Shown: piece after piece, positions 52,427-62,412 of the stretch
How positions within the stretch are numbered: the first letter of the stretch is position 1
Layout of the letters: the number at the start of each line of letters is the position of its first letter
Assembly: GCF_033193315.1 (NCBI RefSeq)
Contig: NZ_CP136187.1
Location: forward strand, 1,798,001-1,862,000
Length of the DNA stretch: 64,000 nucleotides
Source: Agathobaculum sp. NTUH-O15-33
GTDB taxonomy: Bacteria > Bacillota > Clostridia > Oscillospirales > Butyricicoccaceae
Direction: 5' to 3'
Program-made: the position numbers and the translations under genes
The notes under the pieces: generated by a model
The model's input: the letters and a program-made list of their open reading frames with translations, nothing else
Told to the model about the DNA's origin: nothing
The model's database searches: none

Positions 52427-52455
52427 TTGACAACCGGCGGCAAAACAGATAAACT
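52427..52455 (+). promoter_or_regulatory. leu operon promoter
   Basis: TTGACA and TAAACT are separated by 17 bases, ending 10-20 bases before the T-box leader. Confidence 0.8.
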
Positions 52456-52465
52456 ATTGCCATAT

Positions 52466-52736
52466 TGAAAAATGTGATGAACGGGTAAAGTAATCGTACG
52501 ATGTTTTCAGAGAGCCGCCGGCCGGTGCAAGGCGGTAACAGCAAACGATGAAACTCGCCCGGGAGCTGTCCGCTGAAAGCTTTTGCTTGTAGGCGCGAAC
52601 GGATGCCCACCGTTATGAGGGCGGCGCATTGTTTGATGTGCACTGAGTGGCCGTGTTTTTTGCGGCAACAAGAGTGGTACCGCGGAGCATTCGCTTCGTC
52701 TCTTACTTTCGAGTAAAGGGACGGAGCTTTTTTTGT
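52466..52736 (+). ncRNA. T-box leader (tRNA-Leu sensing) of the leu operon
   Basis: The diagnostic T-box AGAGTGGTACCGCGG lies at 52671-52685. Upstream, Stem I features are visible: GGTAAAGTAA, AGAGAGCCGCCGGCCGGTGC and the specifier region GATGAAACTCGCCCGGG, where CTC fits a leucine specifier. A terminator (52693-52735, GCTTCGTCTCTT / AAGGGACGGAGC then seven T) follows. Uncharged tRNA-Leu should favour the antiterminator and expression. The specifier assignment is inference supported by the downstream genes. Confidence 0.95.
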
Positions 52737-52787
52737 CCCTAGAAACAAACTTTTGTGTATGAAAATCAGAAAGAGAGGACAAGAACC

Positions 52788-54296
52788 ATGGAAAGAACCA
52801 TCAAAATTTTCGACACCACCCTGCGCGACGGCGAACAGTCGCCCGGCTGCAGCATGAACCTGAATGAAAAGATCGAGGTCGCCCGCGAGCTCGAAGCGCT
52901 GAGGGTCGATATCATCGAAGCCGGCTTTGCGGCCGCTTCGCCCGGCGACGCGGCGGCTGTCGCGGCGATCGCGGATATCGTACACGATTCAACCATTTGC
53001 TCGCTGGCCCGCTGTGTGGAAAAGGATATCGACGCGGCGTATAACGCAATCCACCACGCGAAGGACGCGCGCATCCACGTATTTCTGGCCACTTCGCCGG
53101 TGCACATGGAATATAAGCTGAAAATGACGCCGGACGAAGTGATTGCGTCCATAGCGCACAACGTGGCCTATGCGAAAAAGCACTGCTCGAACATTGAGTT
53201 CTCGGCCGAGGACGCTTGCCGTTCCGATCTGGACTTCCTGTGCCGCGCGTTCGAGGCCGCGATTAAGGCGGGCGCCACTACGCTGAACATCCCGGACACG
53301 GTCGGCTACATGACGCCGGACGAATACGCCGCGCGCATCCGCTATCTCCGTGAGCATACGCAGGGCATTGAAAACGTCGTCCTCTCCTGCCATATGCATA
53401 ACGATCTGGGCATGGCGGTCGCCAATTCTCTGGCGGGCGTTCAGGCCGGCGTAGACCAGATTGAGTGCACGATCAACGGCATCGGCGAGCGCGCGGGCAA
53501 CGCTTCGCTCGAGGAGTGCGTGATGGCGCTGGATACCCGGCGCGACCACTACGGCGTCGCCTGCAATATCGAGACCACGCAGATCTACCGCGCCAGCCGC
53601 ATGATCCAGACGATCACCGGCGTGCCCGTCGCGCCGACCAAGCCGATCATCGGCGCGAACGCCTTCGCGCATGAGGCCGGCATTCACCAGCACGGCGTGA
53701 TGGCCAATAAGGAGACCTACGAGATCATGACGCCGGAATCCGTCGGCATCCCGAAGAACGCCATCGTGCTGGGCAAGCACTCCGGCCGCCATGCGTTCGA
53801 GGACCGCCTGCGCGAGCTGGGCTACTCGCTCGATCAGGCCAAGCTCGACAAGGTATTCGCCAAGTTCAAGGTGCTGGCCGATAAGAAAAAGGTGATCAAG
53901 GACCGCGATCTGGAAGCGCTGATCGGCGTTGTGCCGGTATCCGGCGAGGAGCGCTACACGCTTGACCGCTTTGTCATCAACTCCGGCAACTCGATTACCG
54001 CGACCGCCGTGATCCGCGTCAAGAAGGGCGACGAGACGTTTGAGCGCGTCGCCGCGTCCGACGGCCCGGTCAACGCCGCGTACCGCGCGATCAACAAGAT
54101 CGTCGACAAGGACGTCGTGCTGGAGGATTACTCGCTGAAATCCATGACCGACGGCGAGGACGCGCAGGCGGAAGCGATCGTCAAGATCGTGATCGACGGC
54201 GGCGAAATGGTGACCGGCCGCGGCGTATCGACCGACGTTATCGAAGCGTCGATCAAGGCCTATATCAACGGCATCAACAAGTATTTTATCGACTGA
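52788..54296 (+). CDS. leuA: 2-isopropylmalate synthase
   Basis: 502 residues. The TIM-barrel start IKIFDTTLRDGEQSPGCSM, the metal-binding HMHNDLGMAVANSLAG and GIGERAGNASLEE are HMGL-family signatures. The C-terminal third (about 380-502) is the leucine-binding regulatory domain (LDRFVINSGNSITATAVIRV), so feedback inhibition by leucine is expected and a homocitrate synthase is unlikely. ATG 52788 follows GAGAGGA. It is the first gene of leuA-leuC-leuD-leuB. Confidence 0.96.
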   Translation: MERTIKIFDTTLRDGEQSPGCSMNLNEKIEVARELEALRVDIIEAGFAAASPGDAAAVAAIADIVHDSTICSLARCVEKDIDAAYNAIHHAKDARIHVFLATSPVHMEYKLKMTPDEVIASIAHNVAYAKKHCSNIEFSAEDACRSDLDFLCRAFEAAIKAGATTLNIPDTVGYMTPDEYAARIRYLREHTQGIENVVLSCHMHNDLGMAVANSLAGVQAGVDQIECTINGIGERAGNASLEECVMALDTRRDHYGVACNIETTQIYRASRMIQTITGVPVAPTKPIIGANAFAHEAGIHQHGVMANKETYEIMTPESVGIPKNAIVLGKHSGRHAFEDRLRELGYSLDQAKLDKVFAKFKVLADKKKVIKDRDLEALIGVVPVSGEERYTLDRFVINSGNSITATAVIRVKKGDETFERVAASDGPVNAAYRAINKIVDKDVVLEDYSLKSMTDGEDAQAEAIVKIVIDGGEMVTGRGVSTDVIEASIKAYINGINKYFID

Positions 54297-54314
54297 CAGG
54301 GGGATTTGAGTATA

Positions 54315-55574
54315 ATGGGTATGACGATGACGCAAAAGATCCTTGCAAAGCACGCGGGGATGGAAAGCGTAAGCGCCGGCCAGCTGATCGAGGCAAACGT
54401 CGACCTGACGCTCGCGAACGATATCACCGGCCCGGTAGCGATCCGCGAAATGGAAAAGGCGGGCTTTGAAAAGGTGTTCGACAACCGCAAGATCGCGCTT
54501 GTTATGGATCACTTTGCACCGAATAAAGATATTAAATCGGCGGAGCAGTGCCTTGAATGCCGCCAGTTTGCCAGAAAGCATCAGATCGTCAACTTTTTTG
54601 ACGTGGGCGAAATGGGTATCGAGCACGCGCTTCTGCCGGAAAAGGGCCTGACCGCGCCCGGCGAGCTCATCATCGGCGCGGACAGCCACACCTGCACCTA
54701 CGGCGCGCTCGGCGCGTTCTCTACCGGCGTCGGTTCGACCGATCTGGCCGCCGGCATGGCGACGGGCAAGGCGTGGTTCAAGGTGCCGGAGGCCATCCGG
54801 TTCGAGCTGACGGGCGCGCTGCAGCCGGATGTTTCCGGCAAGGACGTTATTTTGCACATCATCGGCAAAATCGGCGTGGACGGCGCGCTTTACAAATCCA
54901 TGGAGTTCACCGGCGAAGGCGTTTCCGCGCTTTCGATGGACGACCGTTTCACGATCTGCAACATGGCGATCGAGGCGGGCGCGAAAAACGGCATTTTCCC
55001 CGTGGACGATAAAACAATGGATTACATAAAGGGCCGTGTCGACCGCGAAATCACCGTGTTTGCGGCTGATGACGACGCGGTGTACGGCGAGACGATCGAG
55101 ATCGACCTGTCCGCCCTCAAGCCGACCGTCGCCTGCCCGCACCTGCCGGAAAACACCAAGACCGTCGACGAGATGGGCCGGGTGGAGATCCAGCAGTCTG
55201 TGATCGGTTCGTGCACGAACGGACGCATTGAGGATATGCGCGCCGCGGCGGCTATTTTGAAGGGCCGCCATGTGCATCAGGATGTGCGCACCATCATCAT
55301 TCCCGCCACGCAGGAGGTTTATCTCCAGTGCATCGAGGAAGGCCTGACCAAGATCTTCATTCAGGCGGGCGCGATCGTTTCCACCCCGACCTGCGGCCCG
55401 TGTCTGGGCGGCCACATGGGCATTCTGGCCCATGGCGAGCGCTCCGTTTCGACGACAAACCGCAACTTCGTCGGCCGTATGGGACATATTACCTCGGAAA
55501 TCTATCTGGCCAGCCCGGCGGTAGCGGCGGCCTCGGCGGTAGCGGGCTACATCTGCACGCCGGCCGATCTTTAA
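54315..55574 (+). CDS. leuC: 3-isopropylmalate dehydratase large subunit
   Basis: 419 residues of the aconitase superfamily, short (bacterial/archaeal HacA-like) LeuC type. It has the substrate region [19 protein letters not shown], a cluster cysteine in [10 protein letters not shown] and the CXXC pair in [15 protein letters not shown]. It works with LeuD to isomerise 2- to 3-isopropylmalate. ATG 54315 follows AGGGGGA. Confidence 0.95.
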   Translation: MGMTMTQKILAKHAGMESVSAGQLIEANVDLTLANDITGPVAIREMEKAGFEKVFDNRKIALVMDHFAPNKDIKSAEQCLECRQFARKHQIVNFFDVGEMGIEHALLPEKGLTAPGELIIGADSHTCTYGALGAFSTGVGSTDLAAGMATGKAWFKVPEAIRFELTGALQPDVSGKDVILHIIGKIGVDGALYKSMEFTGEGVSALSMDDRFTICNMAIEAGAKNGIFPVDDKTMDYIKGRVDREITVFAADDDAVYGETIEIDLSALKPTVACPHLPENTKTVDEMGRVEIQQSVIGSCTNGRIEDMRAAAAILKGRHVHQDVRTIIIPATQEVYLQCIEEGLTKIFIQAGAIVSTPTCGPCLGGHMGILAHGERSVSTTNRNFVGRMGHITSEIYLASPAVAAASAVAGYICTPADL

Positions 55575-55590
55575 AGGGAGGAAGCAGACC

Positions 55591-56082
55591 ATGAATGCAA
55601 AAGGCAAGGCTTTTAAATACGGGGATAACGTGGATACCGATGTTATCATTCCCGCGCGTTACCTGAATATCGCAGATGTCAAAGAACTTTCTTCGCACGC
55701 GATGGAGGATATCGACACGGAATTTGTCAAAAAGGTGCAGCCGGGCGACGTCGTTGTCGCCGCGCGCAACTTCGGCTGCGGCTCGTCCCGCGAGCACGCG
55801 CCGCTGGTTTTAAAGGAAAACGGCGTTTCCTGCGTGATCGCTTCGTCGTTCGCGCGTATTTTCTACCGCAACGCGATCAATATCGGCCTGCCCATCCTCG
55901 AATGCGAGGCGGCGGTGAACGGTATCGCGGCGGGGGACGCGGTTTCGATCGATTTCGACAGCGGCGTGATTACTAACGAGACCAAAAACGAGACCTATCA
56001 GGCGCTGGCGTTTCCGCCGTTTATCCAAAGCATTATCAAAGCGGGCGGCCTGCTCGCGTCGCTCAAAGAGAGAGGGGTCTAA
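55591..56082 (+). CDS. leuD: 3-isopropylmalate dehydratase small subunit
   Basis: 163 residues, swivel domain: [15 protein letters not shown] at the N-terminus and [18 protein letters not shown]. Begins 16 bases after leuC and ends three bases before leuB. Confidence 0.96.
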   Translation: MNAKGKAFKYGDNVDTDVIIPARYLNIADVKELSSHAMEDIDTEFVKKVQPGDVVVAARNFGCGSSREHAPLVLKENGVSCVIASSFARIFYRNAINIGLPILECEAAVNGIAAGDAVSIDFDSGVITNETKNETYQALAFPPFIQSIIKAGGLLASLKERGV

Positions 56083-56085
56083 GCC

Positions 56086-57162
56086 ATGCAGTACAATATC
56101 GCGGTCGTAAAGGGCGACGGTATCGGCCCCGAGATCGTCACCGAGGCGATGCATACCCTACAAACGGTGGGCGGGAAGTTCGGACACAGCTTCTCCTTTC
56201 AAGAGGTGCTCGCGGGCGGCTGCTCGATCGACGCGCACGGCATCCCGCTGACCGATGAAACGATTGAAATCTGCAAGGCGGCGGATTCCGTGCTGCTCGG
56301 CGCGGTAGGCGGCCCCAAGTGGGACGAAGTGCCCTCCGACAAACGGCCGGAAAAGGCGCTGCTTGGCCTGCGCGCGGCGCTCGGCCTGTTCGTCAACCTG
56401 CGCCCTGCACAGATGCACGCGGCGCTGTCGCAAGCCTGCCCGATCAAGCCGGAGATCATCGGCGCCGGGTTTGACATCCTCGTTTGCCGCGAACTGATCG
56501 GCGACGTGTACTTTGGCCGCCACTACCGCTGCGAGAGCGACAAGGGCTGGGGAGAAACCGGCTGCGACGAAATGAACTACTCTACATTTGAAGTGGAGCG
56601 CATCGGCCGCCGCGCGTTCGAGCTGGCCAGAAAGCGGAACAAAAAGGTGTGCTCGGTCGATAAGGCCAACGTGCTGGAGACCAGCCGCGTCTGGCGCGAG
56701 ACCATGCACCGCATCAAGGACGAGTACCCGGATGTGGCGTATTCCGATATGTACGTGGACAACTGCGCCATGCAGCTTGTCCGCAATCCGGGCCAGTTCG
56801 ACGTAATCGTGACCGGCAACCTGTTCGGCGATATCCTGTCGGACGAAGCTTCTATGATTACCGGGTCGATCGGCATGCTGCCCTCTGCCTCGATGAATGA
56901 ATCGGGCAAGGGCATGTACGAGCCCATCCACGGTTCCGCGCCCGATATCGCGGGCAAGGGCATCGCCAACCCGATCGCGACCATTCTTTCCTGCGCCATG
57001 ATGCTGCGTTACTCCTTCGGCCTTTCCGCCGAAGCGGACGCGATTGAGCGCGCGGTGGAAGCGGTGCTGAACGAGGGCCACCGCACCGCCGATATCGCGG
57101 CGGCGGGTGAAAAGGTGCTTTCCACCTCGGAAATGGGCGCGCTGATTCGCGCGAAGCTATAA
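56086..57162 (+). CDS. leuB: 3-isopropylmalate dehydrogenase
   Basis: 358 residues. The NAD-dependent beta-decarboxylating dehydrogenase features are VKGDGIGPEIV, GAVGGPKWDEVPSDKRPE, the RELIGDVYFG region, SDMYVDNCAMQLV and GSIGMLPSASMNESGKGMYEPIHGSAPDIAGKGIANP. It completes the pathway to 2-ketoisocaproate. Confidence 0.97.
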   Translation: MQYNIAVVKGDGIGPEIVTEAMHTLQTVGGKFGHSFSFQEVLAGGCSIDAHGIPLTDETIEICKAADSVLLGAVGGPKWDEVPSDKRPEKALLGLRAALGLFVNLRPAQMHAALSQACPIKPEIIGAGFDILVCRELIGDVYFGRHYRCESDKGWGETGCDEMNYSTFEVERIGRRAFELARKRNKKVCSVDKANVLETSRVWRETMHRIKDEYPDVAYSDMYVDNCAMQLVRNPGQFDVIVTGNLFGDILSDEASMITGSIGMLPSASMNESGKGMYEPIHGSAPDIAGKGIANPIATILSCAMMLRYSFGLSAEADAIERAVEAVLNEGHRTADIAAAGEKVLSTSEMGALIRAKL

Positions 57163-57179
57163 ATCATAAAAAAACGATA

Positions 57180-57280
57180 AACGGCGCGATATGCATATGA
57201 AGTGCACCGCCAACGTTAGTTTCAGTATACCATGCTGTCTAACTTTGGGGGTGCACTTCACTGCGGCATATCGCGCCGTT
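57180..57280. terminator. Very long hairpin after the leu operon
   Basis: AACGGCGCGATATGC and GAAGTGCACC on the left pair with GGTGCACTTC and GCATATCGCGCCGTT on the right, and CCAACGTTAG / CTAACTTTGG extends the stem to about 40 bp with a 19-base loop. An A-run precedes and a pyrimidine-rich tail (TTCCTTTTCTT) follows, so it probably ends the leu transcript, but it is much longer than the other terminators here and could be a fold-back repeat. Confidence 0.65.
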
Positions 57281-57357
57281 CATATTCCTTTTCTTGCTTG
57301 TTCCATGCATATGTTTTATACTAATGAGCGAGGATACTCGCTTTGGAAAGGACGACG

Positions 57358-59855
57358 ATGATGGACACTGAACAGAAAATGCCCGACCAAACGGATAATA
57401 AACGAGCGGAAAATACATATACCGCGGTCTTTCTGTCGCCCGAGCTGATTAGCGCGGCCACCGCCAGACAACAGCGCAATTATAGCGAGCTTGTGCGCCG
57501 GGCGGAAGACGGCGACTTATCCGCGCAGGATGAACTGGGCGTGCACTATTGCAACGGCAGCGGCGGCGCCGAGCAAGATTTTAAAAAGGGATTCTTTTGG
57601 TTTTTGAAGGCGGCGGAGCAGGGAAACATTACCGCAATTTATCATCTTGCCATCTGCTATGAATATGGCTACGGCGTGCAGGCGGATATGCGGCATGCCG
57701 CCTCGCTGTATGAGGAAGCGGCGGAACAGGAATTTCCGCCCGCCCAGTGTGCGCTGGGCCTGTGCTATGAACTGGGGGAAGGCGTTCCGGAAGACAAAAA
57801 TTTGGCGCGGGAACTATACCAGCAGGCGGCGGAGAACGGCTATGCCCCGGCACAGTGTAATCTGGGCTTTTTCTATTATCAGGGCATTACGGTGGACGAG
57901 AACAACGCCGAGGCTGTCAGATGGTTTACCCTCTCGGCCAAGCAGGACTATCCCCGCGCACAGTTTCTGCTGGGGGAGTGCATGGAGTGCGGATATGGCG
58001 TGCCAAAGGACGAAGCGAAGGCATCCGCGCTCTATGAAGCAGCGGCGGAGCGCCGTTTCGCACCCGCGCAATATCGGATAGGCCTGCGCTATTATTATGG
58101 CGTCGGCGTCGCGCCGGATCAGAAAACAGCCGTGACTTGGTTCCAAAAAGCGGCGGAGCAAAACGATCCGGATGCGCAGTGCATGCTGGGGGAGTGCTAC
58201 GAAAACGCCAGCGGCGGTCTTGACGAGGACCGGGAGAAATCCCGCGCGCTGTATGAGAAAGCCGCGCAGGCGGGCGTTGCCCGCGCGCAGTGTGATTTAG
58301 GCTATTTCTATTACTACGGGATCACGGTGGAACGGGACGGCGCGCAAGCCGCTCGTTGGTTTGAAAAAGCCGCGGCGCAGGGTCACCCAAGGGGACAGTA
58401 TTATCTGGGCCTATGCCGCGAAACAGGCTACGGCGTGGAGAAGAATCCGCAAGCCGCCGCCGGGTTGTATGAAAAAGCCGCGGAGCGGGCGTATTGGCCC
58501 GCCGTTTGCGCGCTGGGACTGCTGTACGAAACGGGAAGCGGCGTGCCGGAGGATAAAGACAAAGCCCGCGCATTGTATCTGCAGGCCGCGGAGGGCGGCT
58601 ATGCGCCCGCACAGTGCAATTTGGGGTTTTTCTACTTTCGCGGCATCGCTGTTGAGGAGGACGATATCGCGGCCGCAAAATGGTTTGCAGCCTCTGCGGA
58701 ACAGAATTACCCCCGCGCACAGTTTTATATGGGCGTGTGCTATGAAAATGGCTATGGGGTAAAGCAAAGCTGGGAGCAAGCGTTTGCGTGGTACAGTCAG
58801 GCCGCGGAACAGGACAATGTGATGGCGCAGTGTAATTTGGGGTTTTGCTACGAAAAGGGGCTCGGGACGCAGTGCGACCTGCCGCTGGCGGTATCGTGGT
58901 ACAGGAAAGCCGCGGAGCGGGGGATGCGCAGGCGCAGCATAATCTCGGATACTGCTATAAAAACGGCTTTGGGATTGAGCGAGACTATGAGCAGGCGGTT
59001 CGGTGGTACCGTCTTGCGGCGGAGCAGGGTCACCCGGTATCGCAAAACAATTTGGGCTACTGCTATACGCACGGGCAAGGCGTCGAGCAGGATGAGGCGC
59101 TTGCGATCGCGTGGTACAAAAAATCCGCTGCGCAGGACTACAGTCAGGCGTATGTCAACCTTGGCTGGTGCTACGAATTTGGAAAAGGCGTGGAAAAAAA
59201 CCTGACGGAGGCAGCCGCCTATTACCAAATGGCGGCGGAGCAGGACAATATCGTGGGGCAGAATAATCTGGGCACCTGTTTTCTGAACGGAAGCGGCGTA
59301 CAGCAGGATGAAGGTCGGGCGGCGGCGCTCTATCGCCAATCGGCGGAAGCAGGGTATGCCGCCGCACAGTATAATCTTGGCTACTGCTATGCCCTTGGAC
59401 GAGGGGTGGAGCGAAACGCTGCACTGGCCGTCCATTGGTACGAAAAAGCCGCCGCGCAGGGCGACGCGGATGCGCAGTTTAATCTGGGCCGGTGCTACGA
59501 ATGCGGGCAGGGCGTGAAGAAGAGCCGTCGGCTTGCGGCGGCGTGGTACACGAAAGCCGCGGAACAGAGTCACGCGCCCGCGCTGTGTAATCTGGGTGAG
59601 TGTTACCGATTTGGCCGCGGCGTGCCAAGGGACAAGGCAAAGGCCGTGGAACTGTACCGGCGGTCCGCCGCGCAGGGAAACCGGGTGGCCATGTTCAACC
59701 TTGGCGAATGCTACGAAAAAGGCACAGGCGTGCCGAAGGATAAAGCCGAAGCGCTTGCATGGTATCAGCAATCCGCCGGTCATGGTTACGAGGAGGCCAA
59801 GAAGCGCGTCGCGCGGCAGACGAACAAACCATTAAAATGGCTTTGGGGCGGTTAA
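57358..59855 (+). CDS. Large Sel1-repeat protein, one apparent frameshift
   Basis: About 832 residues after correction. After a charged N-terminus of about 45 residues the chain is made of roughly twenty 36-residue Sel1-like repeats of the form AQ-NLG-CY--G-GV--D---A--WY-KAAEQG. The frames join at a G5 run near 58918-58923: adding one G gives AERGDAQAQHNLGYCYKNG. No signal peptide is visible, so it is probably a cytoplasmic scaffold or adaptor protein; partners are unknown. ATG 57358 follows AAAGG. The gene stands alone between the leu operon hairpin and the glycosyltransferase promoter. Confidence 0.85.
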
Positions 59856-59887
59856 GCGCTCTGCGTTGCAGCAGGAAATAGTTTTTC

Positions 59888-59916
59888 TTGAGATTTTTGG
59901 GCTTCTGGTATATAAT
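59888..59916 (+). promoter_or_regulatory. Promoter of the glycosyltransferase-thyX group
   Basis: TTGAGA and TATAAT are separated by 17 bases, 42 bases before the start codon. Confidence 0.75.
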
Positions 59917-59957
59917 AAAATAGATTTTGGATATACAAAGGACAGGAGATACTTGGA

Positions 59958-60698
59958 ATGAAAACCGCTTCTATCTTGGGCGTCCATTTCCATGCAGTGA
60001 CCCTAGGTCAGGCCGTGGAGGTCGCGATGGACCGTTTGCGCGCGCGCAGACAAGGGTATGTGGTGACGCCGAATCCGGAGATCGTGGAGCTTTGCCGGAA
60101 GGACGACACGCTGCGCGGCATCGTCAACCGGGCCGCGCTGGTACTGCCGGACGGCATCGGCGTGATATACGCGGCCAAGATTTTGGGCGAGGAACTTTGC
60201 GGCAAGGTGGCCGGCATTGATTTTGCCGAACAGCTGGCCGCCGCTATGGCGCGCGAGGGCATGCGGCTGTACCTGCTGGGGGCCAAACCCGGCATCGCGG
60301 AAAAGGCGGGGCGCAATTTATGCGAAAAGTATCCCGGTCTGGTGCTCGCGGGCTGCCACGACGGCTACTTTGCCGATCCCGGCGAGGTCGTCGAAGCGGT
60401 GAACGCCTGCGGCGGCGCGGACGCGGTTTTTGTCTGTCTGGGCGCGCCCAAGCAGGAGCGTTTTATCGAAGCGCATATGGAGGAGATGCACGCCACGCTT
60501 TTTTGCGGACTCGGCGGCTCGCTCGATGTGTTCGCGGGCGAAGTAAAGCGCGCGCCGGATATTTTTATCAAGCTGGGTCTGGAATGGTTTTACCGGCTTT
60601 TAAAGCAGCCCAGCCGCTTTGGGCGCATGCTGAAGCTGCCGAAGTTTTTATTTATTGTGATCGGTCAGCGCCTTACCGGCAGAAAGGGGAAAAGCTAA
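59958..60698 (+). CDS. WecG/TagA/CpsF-family glycosyltransferase
   Basis: 246 residues, GT26 family. Signatures are VVTPNPEIVELCRKD, LPDGIGVIYAAKILG, LYLLGAKPGIAEKAG and FVCLGAPKQERFIEAH. TagA adds N-acetylmannosamine to undecaprenyl-PP-GlcNAc in wall teichoic acid linkage synthesis, and WecG adds a mannosaminuronic acid; which donor is used here is unknown. It precedes thyX by four bases. Confidence 0.92.
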   Translation: MKTASILGVHFHAVTLGQAVEVAMDRLRARRQGYVVTPNPEIVELCRKDDTLRGIVNRAALVLPDGIGVIYAAKILGEELCGKVAGIDFAEQLAAAMAREGMRLYLLGAKPGIAEKAGRNLCEKYPGLVLAGCHDGYFADPGEVVEAVNACGGADAVFVCLGAPKQERFIEAHMEEMHATLFCGLGGSLDVFAGEVKRAPDIFIKLGLEWFYRLLKQPSRFGRMLKLPKFLFIVIGQRLTGRKGKS

Positions 60699-60702
60699 CT
60701 CA

Positions 60703-61482
60703 ATGAAAGTCAAACTCATCGCCCATACGCCCGAACCGGAAAAGCTGGTGGCCGCGGCCGCGAAAAACTGCTACTCCGCCACCGATGTGGACGGCGTTTT
60801 GGAAGGGCTGACGCCCGAAAAGACCGAACGCTTTGTTGAAATGCTGTCCGAGATCGGGCATGAGAGCCCGATCGAGCACGCCTCCTTCACCTTTGCGATC
60901 GAAGGGGTTTCGCGCTCGCTGCTCGCGCAGATCACGCGGCACCGTATGGCCTCGTTTTCCGTGCAGAGCCAGCGCTACGTGCGCGCGCACGGTTTTGAAT
61001 ATGTCGTGCCGCCCGCGATCGATAAAATCCCCGCCGCGCGGGAACAATTTATAAAAGCCATGGAAGACGACCAACGCACCTACGAGGCGCTTACTGAAAT
61101 GCTCATGCAGGGTTATCTGAACGAGCTGCTGGAGCAGGGCGTGCCGGAAAAGAAGGCAAGGAGCGACGCGGAAAAGCACGCGATCGAGGACGCGCGCTAT
61201 GTCATGCCGAACGCCTGCACCACCCGCATCGTCATGACGGCCAACGCCAGAAGCCTGAAAAACTTTTTCGCCCTGCGCTGCTGTAACCGCGCGCAGTGGG
61301 AAATTCGCGCGCTGGCGGAAGAAATGTACCGCCTGACCTATGCCGCCGCTCCCACGCTTTTTTCGCATTGCGGCCCCGCCTGTGTGGACGGCGCGTGCAG
61401 CGAAGGCAAGATGAGCTGCGGCAAGGCGGCCGAGGTGCGGGCACATTACCAAATGCTGCGGGGAGACGCGGCAACCGAATAG
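60703..61482 (+). CDS. thyX: Flavin-dependent thymidylate synthase
   Basis: 259 residues. The ThyX signature RHRMASFSVQSQRY (R79-S89, RHRx7S) is intact, with IGHESPIEHASFTF before it and NARSLKNFFALRCCNRAQWEIRA later. It makes dTMP from dUMP with methylene-THF as carbon donor and FAD/NADPH as reductant, releasing THF. It overlaps nothing and is followed by a DUF2156 gene after 12 bases. Confidence 0.96.
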   Translation: MKVKLIAHTPEPEKLVAAAAKNCYSATDVDGVLEGLTPEKTERFVEMLSEIGHESPIEHASFTFAIEGVSRSLLAQITRHRMASFSVQSQRYVRAHGFEYVVPPAIDKIPAAREQFIKAMEDDQRTYEALTEMLMQGYLNELLEQGVPEKKARSDAEKHAIEDARYVMPNACTTRIVMTANARSLKNFFALRCCNRAQWEIRALAEEMYRLTYAAAPTLFSHCGPACVDGACSEGKMSCGKAAEVRAHYQMLRGDAATE

Positions 61483-61494
61483 AAAGTGAGTTTT

Positions 61495-62412
61495 ATGTTA
61501 CTGCCATTTCGAGAGATCACGATAGAAGACAAAGCGGCCGTGGACGCCTGCGGCGCTCACCACAATTACCACCTGTGCGAGCGGTGCTTTACCGACCTGT
61601 TCATGTGGCGCGGCCATTATGAGACGCAGATCTGCTTTTTAGACGGCTTTCTGCTGGTCAAGATGCGGCCCGAGGACGGCGGCTTCGAGCGTTATCTCGC
61701 TCCGATCGGCGACGGCGATCTTGCCGCCGCGATCAAGGCCTTGGAAGCGGACGCCGCCGGGCGCGGCAATCCCTTCCTGATGGTTTCCATCGCCGAGGAA
61801 ATGATCGAGCGTGTGGAAGCGGACTGTCCGGGCCGGTTCGAGTTTCTGCACGAGAACGAGGATGGGGACGATTATATCTATCTGGCCGAAAAGCTCCGCA
61901 CGCTATCGGGTAAAAAGCTGCAAAGCAAGCGCAATTTGGTCAATCGTTTTTTGGCCGCGCATGAAAACCGTTGGAGCTATGAGGATATCACGCCCGAAAC
62001 AACGGGCGAGGCGTACGAATATCACCTGCGCTGGTGCCGCCAAAACGGCTGCGCGCACAACGCATCGTTTGAAGGGGAGACCTGCGCGATCAAGCAGGCG
62101 CTCGATCACTTCGCGGCGCTCGATCTGCGCGGCGGCATGCTGCGGCTGGACGGCGAGGTAATCGCCTTTACGCTCGGCTGCCGGGCGACCGAGGATATGT
62201 ATGTGGTGCAGATCGAAAAGGCCGATCACGACATCCCTGGCGCTTACCAAATGATTAACCAACAGTTCGTTTTAAGGAACTGCGATGAGGTGGAATACGT
62301 CAATCGGGAAGAGGACCTTGGTCTGGAAGGCCTGCGCAAGGCGAAAAAGTCCTATTATCCTGTCATGCGCGGTGTGAAATACGCGGCCCGGATTAAGGAC
62401 GCCGCCGTATGA
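61495..62412 (+). CDS. DUF2156 (phosphatidylglycerol lysyltransferase C-terminal-like) protein
   Basis: About 305 residues, soluble. The N-terminal FREITIEDKAAVDAC, the central KKLQSKRNLVNRFLAAHENRWSYE split and the late AYQMINQQFVLRNCDEVEYVNREEDLGLEGLRKAKKSY match DUF2156, which has a GNAT-like aminoacyl-tRNA transferase fold. MprF's membrane part is missing, so lipid lysinylation is unlikely. ATG 61495 is preferred to GTG 61486. It overlaps the GNAT gene by four bases. Confidence 0.82.
   Translation: MLLPFREITIEDKAAVDACGAHHNYHLCERCFTDLFMWRGHYETQICFLDGFLLVKMRPEDGGFERYLAPIGDGDLAAAIKALEADAAGRGNPFLMVSIAEEMIERVEADCPGRFEFLHENEDGDDYIYLAEKLRTLSGKKLQSKRNLVNRFLAAHENRWSYEDITPETTGEAYEYHLRWCRQNGCAHNASFEGETCAIKQALDHFAALDLRGGMLRLDGEVIAFTLGCRATEDMYVVQIEKADHDIPGAYQMINQQFVLRNCDEVEYVNREEDLGLEGLRKAKKSYYPVMRGVKYAARIKDAAV

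Noticed and set aside
52989..55649. An 886-residue minus-strand open frame opposite leuA and leuC
   Set aside because: It is a shadow of GC-rich codon bias. The plus-strand leu genes have clear family motifs, and the minus frame is rich in Arg, His and Ala with no domain or ribosome site.
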